From Cinclus cinclus (Eukaryota > Chordata > Aves > Passeriformes > Cinclidae): a stretch of DNA of 64,000 nucleotides. Shown here piece by piece: positions 24,101 through 36,100 of the stretch. The stretch's first letter is position 1. Every line of letters starts with the position of its first letter. The translations under genes and the position numbers were made by a program. Below the pieces are notes generated by a model. It had not been told where the DNA came from and made no database searches. It saw only the letters and a program-made list of their open reading frames with translations. The stretch lies in contig NC_085073.1 in assembly GCF_963662255.1 (NCBI RefSeq), forward strand, positions 1,116,001-1,180,000, read 5' to 3'.

Positions 24101-27100
24101 AGCCTCTGTCTTGATGGCTGATGCAATGGGATGGAAGACTTGAGAGTTTGCCTCTCACTGTAAGAAATCTTTTACAGACCCCGTAAATATTTGGAATCAA
24201 ATCCCTGTAAACGACTTTGATTTGTTTCCTCGAAATTTGTAAGCAAAACTGGATGATTCTTTTTCCTAAGTCTTGTTTTTCCCTATTCTGTGGTGTCTGC
24301 TTCCCTCGGGACTCTCCTTCCATTGTGGCGGAAGGATGTAGTCGGTGACACACTGGGGACAGTCCTGACCTGTGCAAGCCCAAACCCCTCAGCGAGGTGC
24401 GCTGTTCTGCCGCTGAGATGATGTTAAACTGCTGTGGAAAGCCTACCCAGAAACAGCCTGGACTGTAACTTCTGCTATGTGATGGATCACTGTGCCACTG
24501 TGTAGCTTAGAATTTTTTTTCCTTGTTTTCACTCCTTAAGATGCTGATTTGATGATGCTCGGGGTGTTGGGAGGAGGGTTTGAGTTAATTTAGTTTAATC
24601 AGAGGCGATATGATAATTATTTGGGGACCGTTGGGGGTACCTGCAATCAATGCATGTATGCCCAAAACCGAAGTACCTTTAAAAGTCCCGTTGTATCACT
24701 TAATGACATATTGTAACTGCAATGCTTTCAAAGTTGCTAGCTATTTCTAAGTATGAAACATCACTTGCCCTGTGAAATCATTCTATACGCAAAATAAACA
24801 CAGCTTAATTAGGGAACTTCTAAGCTGTAGGTCGTTGGAGGCTAGAAGGAGGAGTATCCCTCTGAAATACAAGAGGCAGAATGTAATTCTCTTGACCACA
24901 CACATATAGTAAGAGAACAAGCAGAAAAAATAGACTTTCCTTAGACTTTTAACATGAGCATAACAGCTTGTAACAGCAGTTCTGTGTCCTAGCAATTCTG
25001 AAAAGTATTCTGATGCAGTAATCAGAAAATAAACTTGAGGCTATTGATAGGAACCTTTTTGGTTACTTTGCTCTTAAGGTTTTCTTATCATTTTTTTTTC
25101 ATCCAGACTTCAAAAAGGTCTTAATCCTTAGACATATTATAACAGACTTCACCAGGATTCATCAAGCTCTTGTTTGGTACTGATGCTTTGGTTTGTCTCT
25201 GGACTACCTTTGTTAAATACTTTGCCCATCCATTTAGGAAGGTCTATTTATTCTTTACATATGTCCACAAAAGGAAACTTTGTAGTTCTGTTGTTTTAGT
25301 GCTGGATAGTGGACCTTGGTTTAGGACTGTGGAAGCAGTAAAACTTAACATATTTGTCAGATTTTCCATTTACTGGAGTGGGAAAATCCTGTCCTTTCAC
25401 TTTTGGGACCAACCTAGTAAACTGGATTTTCTGCTGACAATTCAGTTTTCTTATTAGCCGTTGGAATTTGCATTCATAAAATGATTAGGCTTAGTGTGAA
25501 ATAAGATATTAATTAAAAGGAAGCCCTCCAAATCCCAACAACCTCCACAAACAAACCCCAAAGCAGCTCTGACTTCTATGTAGAAGCGGAGTTAAACGTA
25601 GTCCAGTGAAATTCGCAGTCTCCTTTCTCTGCATTATTAAATCTTTATGTGTGTAAGGGTCTAAGCTCTATATGCTTATAGGATACTATTTTCTTTTTCC
25701 ACTGTGTTCTAAATGAAAATTCCCATTGGTTGTCCTCAACTGTGGGTAAATTTGAGTCTGATCTTGTTTATTATTTGTAAAAGCTGACTGAATATTCTAT
25801 TGGTTTTGGCTTTTTTTTGGTAATGGCAGAAAACATCACCTGCCACTGTGGTAGGTGGTATCATGCACATTGTGGGAAGCAGACAAGAGGGACTGCTCAC
25901 CAGTGGGCTATTGGTTATTACCTGAGACTTTTGCCTAGAGAGCAGATGATGGGGTCTGTGATCAAATGTGAATTGCTCAAGGATAAGGATAGCCATAGGA
26001 AGCAGTAGCAGGACCATGGTTATCATGAGAGAGATGTTTGTTCTTTGCTTGTCACTCCAGTATCGCACAGGGACCATACCTGAGCTGGGTGAGACCATTA
26101 TTGACTGACATGACATGTCCTGAGTAATGGGTGACCATTCCTGATACCCCCTGCCCACACCTTGAATGTATGGGAACAGTTTTGATCTGTGCTCAAAGTT
26201 CTGGTTTAGGGTAGTGTTTTCTGGATGAGAGAAGTTCTACTGATGCTGATCAGGCAAGCACTGTAATCACTGTTCTGCCAGAGATTCTTTAATAATCAGC
26301 TGATAGGATGTTCTTTTTCCTCGTTGTTTCAATCACCAATTTGAACAAGATTGCAGAAAGCAGCCATTTGCTGTTCTGTGTGGCAATCTCAGCATGGCCT
26401 TAGAACAATATCATTCCTGTTGTTCTTTGTGATGAACACAAGGCTGCCATCTCTTAGCAGCAAAGGAGCTTTACAGTTGATTCATTTTTAGTTCCTTATT
26501 AATTATAGCTTTTTTCCTAACCCTGTCCAGTGCTGCTTTACCTTTACTCTTACGTAGTGGATGCCTAGACAAATAAAAAGTGTTCACAGTAAGCCCTCTG
26601 ACAAATGCAAAAAAAAAATGGTTTGCAGATGTGGCTGTTTTTCTACATCCTTAGTACAACACTGATGCTGTTCTTACTCTTTGGGTCGCTGTTGTAATAA
26701 CCTAATTTGTGAGGCTGGGAGTGGAGATAATAGAAGAGCTAAGAGAGCAGTCCTAGAGCTCTCCCCATTCCTTTTTACTAACTCCCTGCCCTCATCTGCA
26801 GTGCTTATGGTTGCAGCGTTCTGGAGCAGATGTTTTGATGGGGACAGGAGGGATTACTGCACTGTTCTGAGGACACCCCACTGTGCTCACCTTCTGAAAG
26901 GAGAATTAGAGAGAATAATAAGATCCTTGGGAGCCTCAGCTGCTGACGGCAATTGTTCTTGTGACAAAAGCAGTATCTGTGGGGGTTCCCTCTTCACCTG
27001 TGTCTTCCCATCTCTGGACGTGAGCTCACGTGGTTTCCTCTTACCTGCCACTGTTGGAGCTACCATGCTCTTTGTGTGCACCGTGTGTGGTGACCAGAGC

Positions 27101-30100
27101 TGCTGTCATGACCAGGATATGAGGGTCTGGTGTTGCCTAGTTGCCACCTGCAGAATACATGCTCAGATGCTGCTGTGGACGTTGGGTTGCTCAAGTTGCA
27201 TCCTCAAGTATTGTGTTAAATGGTTTTCTGGCGCTGTAGACATCATCTGAGAGGTGACATAACACACATCTTCATTGTTCTTGAGAACTTGACTGATACT
27301 ATTGGTGAGTCTGAGCCATAGCTGACTGGCAGTCCTTTTTCGATCTATAGCTGGCTAAATAACATAATGAGCAACACCTGGTGGGAATACATTTGTGTTT
27401 TGCACATTAATGTAGGCTAATGAGATTGTTTCCTCGGCAATTTTCTTTGGAGTCACTTGTAACCACAAGTGGATGGAACATGTTTCTTGCCTAGCATGCT
27501 GGGTCAATGCTTTCTTGATGTGTTTCAAATCTTCACTAAGTGACATCTTGCAGCTTTTCTCAAGTGGTTGCTTTGGGAGGGTCTGTGTCAATGTGTCTGC
27601 CCTTTTCCCACTGCCCAGTGAGCTTTGAATGCCAGCACAGGTAGGTGAAAGCGTTGAGCAGCTGTGTCTTTCAAAGTCTGCTATGGAAACATCTCTGTTT
27701 TCTTTTTCTATTTCCTTGTTCCCTGTGTTGCCCAATTACAAACTTGCAGGCTCTTTTGCCGGGGGGTGTGGGGTGTGGGATGTGAGGGGGATGCGGAAGT
27801 GAAAGCACAATGGTAGTGCAATATGGGTGTCTATGTTAGACTCCGTGCAGGGAGATTTATGCTTGGGTGCACATGGACATGAAGTGGATTGGGCTGAACT
27901 CCATTTTGAGGTTTTACTTTAATTTTTTCTGTCGCCTTCAGATGGGGTTTCCATTTTCACGGTTGAAGGACCCATTTGGTGGCATAACCTGCCATCTGAG
28001 AAGGTTTGTTGCTGCTTCCCAGGACTTGTAATTCTGGACCTTGTAGAGAGGGCGCTGAGGCTCACATGGCCATAAGAGTTTCATCCCCCTTCTGCTCTCC
28101 AACAAAGGGATCAGTGCTAGTGGGAAGAGGGACCTGAAGAGTATCAAACATGACTGCATGGTTCTGGGTGGTTGTTGGAGGCTAGGGTTTGGGGTTTTTT
28201 CTTTCCTTTTCTGTCTTTCTCTTCCTGAGTTTTTCTTCCATTTGTTGCCTAGCAGATGGGAACTATCGATACTTGAGAAAGACAAAGAATGTAGCCAAGA
28301 TGGCAGGAAGGGGTGCAGCTGGCTGCAGTCTCTAAGCTGGGTGGCTTTCTCTTGAGAAGTGCAGAGACACTGAGATGACATGGGCTGGGGGTTGAGGGGC
28401 TGGGCTCAGCTCCTATCTCGCTCTCAGGATTGGAGGGGAGACGGTGGGGCTGCTGCTACAGCAGGGAGAATTCGCTGCCACCACTGAGTTCTGTCCAGTG
28501 CTGCTTCTCCTACCATGGGGGAGTCTTTGCTTATAAGAATGTCTGTTGAACTGGGACCTATTCAACACCTGCCCTTGCTGGGAGGGACCCTCACCATCTA
28601 TTGGGATGCCTCGGGGGAAAACCTGGGACCCTGAACCCCTAGGCAGGAGTGTGTCCTGCCTGCCCCTGTTCAGCCTTGCTGTTTTCTACTGCTGCTTCAG
28701 TCTTTTTGCTACACTTCAAGTGACACCCTGGGTCTGCCCCACCCCTGCGGCTCCACAGCTCCTGAGATTTTTGCTACACTTTGTTTGCCACCCTGGGTGT
28801 GCCTGCCTCTGCTGTTCTGGCTTGCTACTCAGAGGTTCCCTGCTGCAGTTCATTCAGCTTCCCAAGTGGCACTGTGCCTGGCTGCCCGCTGAGGGTTTGC
28901 AAAGGAAGCCGCTGTCTCTCTCTCACCTGCCATTGCCGTGTGGAGAGGTGGCTCAGCTCGCACCACAGCGCCCCCTGCAGCCGTGGGGGAATCATCGCAC
29001 CTGCCCTGCCTGGCAGGGAGCCACCAGAGCCCCTGCTGGCTGGGATGGGAACTGCACCAACGGGGAAAGTGCCTGCAGCAGAGAGAAGGCTGGGACTGAC
29101 TGGGTCTGTGGTTCTGGCTGGGACTGACTGGGTCTGTGGTGCTGGCTGGGACTGACTGGGTCTGTGGTTCTGGCTGGGACTGACTGGGTCTGTGGTTCTG
29201 GCTGGGACTGACTGGGTCTGTGGTGCTGGCTGGGACTGACTGGATCTGTGGTTCTGGCTGGGACTGACTGGATCTGTGGTTCTGGCTGGGACTGACTGGG
29301 TCTGTGGTGCTGGGACTGACTGGGTCTGTGGTTCTGGCTGTCACTGGGTCTGTGGCTCTGGCTGGGACTGACTGGGTCTGTGGTTCTGGCTGGGACTGAC
29401 TGGGTCTGTGGCTCTGGCTGGGACTGACTGGGTCTGTGGCTCTGGCTGGGACTGACTGGGTCAGTGGTCCTGTTTATTGCTGCTGGGTTTTTTTTTTGTT
29501 TTTTTTTTTTTTTTTTTGTATGTCATATACATATATATACTAGTAAAACGATTATATAGTTTTTCCCATATTTTTGCCTTATAATTTGCCTAAATTATGA
29601 ATTCCCATAATTTAAAAGTTATAATAATTTGGTCGGAAGGGGATCACATTTTCCATTCCAAGGGAGGTTTCCACCTTCCTTGGCAGGCATCAGTCTTTCA
29701 AACAAGACAGTGATATTCAGTGGCCTCAGAGCCGAGGTGTTATGGGGAGCGTGACAGGCTTGAGGATAGCCAAGCAGATCCTGCAGAGCAACTCTGGATT
29801 GCACAGCTGCTGTTAGCAACAGTGTTTTGGATTCTACAGAAAAGCCCAAGCACAGATTTAAGCTGGATGAAGAATGGGTTGAGAGTAGCTCTAGGGAGAT
29901 GGAGTTGGAGGTGTTAGTGGGTGAGAGGCTCAACCTGTACTGGCCATGGGCACTGGCCCCCAGAAACCCACTCTGTGCTGGGCTGAGCCCCCAGTGTGGA
30001 CAGCAGGGGAGGGGGGATTCTGCACCTCTGCTCTGTTCAGAGAAGCTGTGGCTGCCCCATCCGTGGAAGTGTTCAGGCCAGATTGGGGCTTGGAACAACT

Positions 30101-33100
30101 TGGGATAGTGGAAGGTGACCCTGCACATAGCAGGGGATGGAATGAGATAGACTTTAAGGTCCTTGCCAGCCCAGCCCTTTCTGTGATTCTATGATCATGG
30201 AACTGTGTTTCAGGATTCTCAACTGTTTCAGAGAGACAGGATCCAGCATACATCTGGATAATCCTGTTACATAATGGGTGAGCAACTGGCTCATGAGTTC
30301 GGCACAATGGGCACAATGGGTTATAGTAATGGGAGTGACATCAGGCTGACATTGGTTACAAGTTCCATGGAGTTCCATGGGTCTCTAGCCTCAACCCATC
30401 AATATCTTCATCAATGACCGTTGAATACAGGATTAAAAGGAGTACTAAAAAAGTTTGCCAATGACACTAATTTGTGAGGAGCTGTCAACACCCACAAGGG
30501 CAGAGATGCCCTACAGAGAAATAGTGACAAATCAGAGAGATGCAAAATCACCAACCATGTAAAGTTTAACAAGCACAAGTGTCAGATGCTGCCTCTGGGA
30601 CAGGGCAGCCATATCTATGTGGAACCATCTCATCTGGGGAGTGAGAAGATGAAGAGGGACTACAGAAAGGAATCTGGGGGTCGATGGCAAGTTGAATCTG
30701 AGTCAGCAGTGCCCTGGAACCAGGAGGGCCAACCACGTCTGTCTTGGGGGGCATCAGGCTAACTGGGCGAGGGAGGGGATTGTGCCTCTGCTCTGCACTG
30801 CAGAAGCCTCACCTTGAGTTCTGAGGAGTTTTGGGCACCACAGCATAACAAAGGAATTAAGGTAATAGAGAATGTCCAAAGAAGGGCCACAAGGATGGGG
30901 AAGTGTCCTGGTTTGAAAGACAGGTGTTTGCTAAGGAAAGCAGAAGCTTCCCTTTGGACTGAAAAAAAATGTGATTCTTCCGATTATTATAATTTTGGAA
31001 TTAAGAGAGCTCTCAGGCAGAGATATGGGGGGGGGGGGGAATAACAGTTCTTTACTAGTATACCTAACACGACAAACAAGAACAACAGCAGCTATGAAAT
31101 TACCCACAAACAGAACAGTAACTCAGTCCCAGTGTTTTTTGGCTGCAGGCACCTTTTCCCTGAGCTGCAGTTCCTGGTGCTGGGGGCAGGCAGGTCCCAC
31201 AGAGCTGCAGGAGGGCTGGGGGTGATGGCAGAGCTGTCCCAGGGGGAGAGAGAGATGGAGAGAGCCCTCCGCTCACAGTGTGGGTCCCAGTGCTCAGCAG
31301 AGTGCTGGATGGTGCTAGTTCACAGCGAGAAGGCAGCAGTGCAGGGTCCGATAATGGTTTCCTGACACTGGGATGGCAGGGATGGGACAGAGGCGGCGAT
31401 CGTCCTTCTTGTCCGAACTCCGCGGGGAAAAATGGGCCGAGGCCCGGCCTTCCTCTTCCTCTTCTGGCTGTTTGAATCTCGCGGGGCTTACCTCCTCTGT
31501 CCCTCCCCTCCCCCTTGTCACCAGGGCCCAGTCAGCAGGTATCTTAGCATGACAATGGGGAAAATTCCACAGAGGGAAAAGGGAGAGAACCAACCCCCAA
31601 CAGGAAGGGTCTAAGGGGAAGTTGTATGAGGAGCTGCTGCGGGCATTTGGTTTGTTCAGCCTGGAGAGAGGGAGACTGAGGGGAGACCTCAATGCAGTCT
31701 TCAGCTTCCTTGTAAGGGGCAAGTACCAGTCTCTCCACTCTGTGACCAATGACAGAGCTTGAGGAAACAGTATGAAGCTGTTGGGTATCAGAAGGTTTTT
31801 TCCCAAGAGGTGTTTGGGCACTGGACCAGCTCCCTGGGGAAGTGCTCACAACACCAAGGCTGCCAGAGCTCAAGGTGCATTTGGACAACACTCTCAGGCA
31901 GTGTAGGATTGTTGGGGTGCAGGGCCGGGAGTTGTACTCAATGCTCCTGACAGGTCTAACTCAGCATATTCTATAATTTTATGAAAGTTATTCAGGTATC
32001 CATTCCCAGAAGTGAAAGCAGCAATCTTACATGATCTTTACATTTTTGCTGATATATAATAATCTTTTAAATAAAATAAAAGCTTTCGAATAATCGTGCC
32101 TTCTAAAAAATATAAAGGTATAGAAGACTTTGAGGTGCTTCATGCAGTCTGTATCACAGATTATATATTATTTTGGGATAGGGAGAAGTCTGTAGTTCTT
32201 TATCCTCTGGGGTAGAGAACAAGAGTGGAAGCTCACTTCTGAACAGTTCACATTTCTGAACAGTTCATCTGGTTTCAGATGCTTTATAGTGGAAGAGCAG
32301 TAGAGTCAAAATGGGCCCTTGGGCTTGTATTCCACAGAATGTTTTCAAGTGCTTAAAAAAGCCTCCCAAAGCAGCAGTATTTGGGAATATGGCAAATAAT
32401 TGAAGCTAAGATTTTAGGGTGCACTGATCTATAGTTCAGTTTATCTCTTGGGAATGTTTGCACATTTCAAACATAGTGTGTTTTGTCATAGTGGTAATAA
32501 AAACTAAATCTTTGGGTTGCTTGTTAATTGAAAATATTCAATATAGAATGTCCTTAAATGGCAGAAATCATATCATACATCCTTTTTTCAAAGAAAGTTG
32601 TGTGTAACCTGGTCCTGTGTTTCAGTTGTTTGATAGTTGTTGGGATGTTCTCATACCCAAATATGTTTTTTTTCTCCTTAGGTGAGTGGAATCAAGAGTC
32701 TCTATGAGTCTGAACTGGCTGATGCTCGAAGAGTTCTGGATGAAACTGCCAAAGAGAGGGCTAGATTACAAATTGAAATAGGAAAACTGAGAGCAGAACT
32801 TGAGGAGTTCAGTAAGAGGTGAGGAGACCATTCATTTTTTTTTTCTTCTTGTTAGAATGGGGAACATTTGCTGTGGAGATGATACTATTGGTGCTTCTTA
32901 AAATGACTTTTGGTAGCAGATCCATGAGAAGATATAGGCTTGTCAGAGGGGAAATCCTTCAGTTTGTTGGTACAGCTGGTCAGAGCACACAATTCCAGCA
33001 ACATATACATAAGTGTATTTGTAAATATAACATGAATGTCATGTTATTTGAAGCTCAAACAAATGGCTGTGCCTGCTTTGTCCTGTCATACCTCCACGTG

Positions 33101-36100
33101 AACATACGTGTATGCAGCAGCTTGGTAAACTGGATTGAGAAGATCTAGATTAGAACTGATCTGTCCAAGGAGGGTTAATTTATTATTTTTATTGTCTGGT
33201 TCACTGTACAACTGATGGAAGAAATAGAGGAAAAGGGAAAGGGTTGGCCCTGAGAAGTTTGGGAATATGGAAGTAGTGTTGCCTTGAAAAGACATGAAGC
33301 TGCAATGTACATGGAAAAGACCTTCTACTGCCTAAATTTTTTAAAACTGCTGTTCAGTTTGCATCACAGAGAATTGGCATAATAAACTAGTACCTGAAGC
33401 CAAAGTAGAATCCATTATTTCAATTCCCATGGGAATTATTTGTAATCAAATACTGTTTCACAGCAACTTCATTTTAAAATTAATAAATGCGGTGGAAAAA
33501 TCAGTTTTTGCTTCTAATTGAATTTAGTACCTATTTTACTACACAAGATTTGGGAATTACACATTTTTCCTGAGCAGGTCATTACGTACATCACCTGTTT
33601 ATCAAAGTTGTCAGCCATAAAATGGCTTTTAATCTGACAGTGTCACTAAGGCCTACTCTAAGTCTCATCTCTCTTCATTTGCGACTAAATGGTTGTAAAA
33701 GCATTTAGTTGTTTCCCTCCCTTGTCTTTTTTTTTTCTGACTAGTTAGTTGGTTTATGATAAAGTATTTCAAGTTTTCTCTGTAAATTTTGCTATATTAC
33801 TGGGTACTTCTTTTCTATGCTGGGCTCTCTTTTTAAAGTCAATTGTTGTAAATACTGTTTTAGGGAATTTGCCCTAAAACAACTGTCCAAATACGAAATA
33901 GCAATAGTGAAAGCATCTGCATTTGAGTGAGTTGGTGTAAAGTCTATTAAAACCAATCCCATAGGCCTGCATGTGGTCAGGCAACCTGTGCGCTGGTATT
34001 TGTGGACTCTGTAGTTCAGCTTTTGTTAACCATGGAAAATTCCTCTGGTAACTAGGTCAGCCATAGAACACCTGAAGTGCAGTGAGATGAATCCCACCCA
34101 TCCCTACTGAGATGTTCCTGTTGGGGCTGTATTTTCCTCTTCAAAGCCTCAGGCCAGAAGTCTTGGCATTTATTTTGGATAATATATTTTGTGTGGCAGT
34201 TGGTATCACATGGACTTAAGGTCGACTCTCTCATCTCGTGATAGCTTGCCTTTTAAAGCAAACTCCAGAAGAGAGCAACAGTAGTAACTGGGAATTTGTG
34301 TTACCTCTCATGTTTTGCGAAATGATATTTCTCTGTTTTGATTAAGGTATTCTTGTAAGAAGTATCTTCATTTGGCAGGTAATGAGAATCCAGTTGATTC
34401 CTGTTCTTTAGAATTTTGATAGCCCTAAGAGATTTTCCAAATACCATTTTGTAGAAAAATGTGCGTGTCAAGTGATGGAGATGGTGTTTTCCTGTGGATC
34501 GCCTCCCTTATCCGTTGTATGGACAATTGAGTTGCCCCTTGCCAATCACTTTAATGACCAATTCTACCAAATCAATTTCAATCTTTTGTTTGTCTTCTGC
34601 GATAGATGAGGAAAAAACACCTGGTTTTCTGGGTTTCTCTCTATGTTTACAGTTCATAGCAGTAGAGCTGAATTGTTCTTCAGCTTCAAGAGTTTCTTCC
34701 ACCAAATTCCTTTCAGTCCATCAAAATGCTTGTAATGTGCTCGGAGTGTTTGTGGGGTGTCTAGCTAGTGATGTGGCCAGACTCTTGCAAATGCAACTTC
34801 CAATTTATTTTTTTTTTCGATTTGCAGTGTTCACTGACATCTAGATCATTACTGAAGCTTCCCTGTCTGTGCTGACAGTCAGATGGTGCTTCTCTCAGAC
34901 CAGACTTGCTTTGAAAACTGTGTTTAGTGGACGAGTAGATTACTGCATAATTTTATATTCACTACTATTACCTCTGTCTCTGTTTCAGGCTGGTGACAGT
35001 GGAGAGATTTAAGGATGCTGGCACAGTCTGGCAAGGAGGGATCCCAAACACTGTCATTCTGTTGTTTGCTTGGAATAGGTTGGTTTGTTGGGACAGGAGA
35101 TAATAGACTTCCCTAGAGACATAGGATCACAGTCTACTGCTTTAAGAGCAGATTCCCCCTTACTTCTTTTGTCCTAAAGCCTGGGTTTGTGAGTATGGAA
35201 AGCCCTGAAGGCTTTTCGTGAAGGCACTCAAGATACTCCAGGGAAGCCACAGGGTATGGTTGGAGGTGGTAACATAGGCCTACTTTGTGTCCAAAGGAGT
35301 CTGAGGCTTACCCTGCTTTTAGTTCCTTTCTGGGGCTGTCTACTTGCACAATTTCAGTTTATGAAGCAGCTGACCAACCTGTATCAAGAGCCTTGAATGG
35401 GACACAAGAATTTGGGACAGGGCCTGTGGTCTAGGAAAAAACAGGGTTTTTCTGTCAGTGTAATGGACTTCAGAGGAAGCGCTTCTGCTTATGTCTTTCT
35501 GTATCTTGTTCAAATACTGGCAGATAACACTACCCCAGGGTTCCATGTGAGTGCAAATTCAGCTCCCAGGGTTTGGATTCTGGGGCGCATATTTTGTTTA
35601 GTTTAGATTTTTGTTTTCTCTTGCTGTGTTACCAATGTTGTAACATTTTCTGGGGGATTTTTAGTGTTTGAGACAGTCATATGTGATTTTGCCTAGTAAG
35701 TCAACAAGAAGCATCCCAAGGCTTTTTCTAGAGTAGTTTGTATTGGATTGGATCAAAGGTCTACTTAGCCAGTTAATCAATGTCTGTTAAAAGCCATTTG
35801 TCTAGAGAAGGGAAGAATGTAACATGCAAAGCAGCAGTTCTCTGGAATACTCTTCCAGTCTTCAGCAATTCCCTTCAGCTAAGGGACTTCCTAATGTCCA
35901 GCTGGATTTGGTAAAATAGCCATCATGGGTTTACATTTCATAGTGTGACCAGTGTTCTGAGTCTGTGGAGTTGTACTTAGACATAGCAAGGGGATTCTGA
36001 GCTTACCTATGTATTATATAAACATGTTCAATCTGCCTGCCCAGTTTCACTTGTTCATTTATCTCTTTATTTTTGTATTTTCCTTCATATCCCCTAAGAT

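Larger units (their letters stand above)
23581..32681 (+). other. LMNB2: LMNB2 intron 1 (9.1 kb)
   Basis: Donor GTACGG, acceptor TTTCTCCTTAG. The first 500 bp belong to the CpG island. 24.1-28.1 kb is unremarkable: no exon or RNA gene was recognised, and a 189-codon frame at 26681-27250 has no family. 28.2-32.0 kb is filled with LTR copies C and E and CR1 fragments. Confidence 0.85.

Noticed and set aside
23592..24143. Long overlapping open frames downstream of LMNB2 exon 1
   Set aside because: CpG-island composition suppresses stop codons on both strands; the true reading frame leaves the genome at the donor at 23581.
26681..27250. 189-codon open frame in LMNB2 intron 1
   Set aside because: Cys- and Trp-rich translation without any family motif, lies in an intron with no splice context; consistent with chance.
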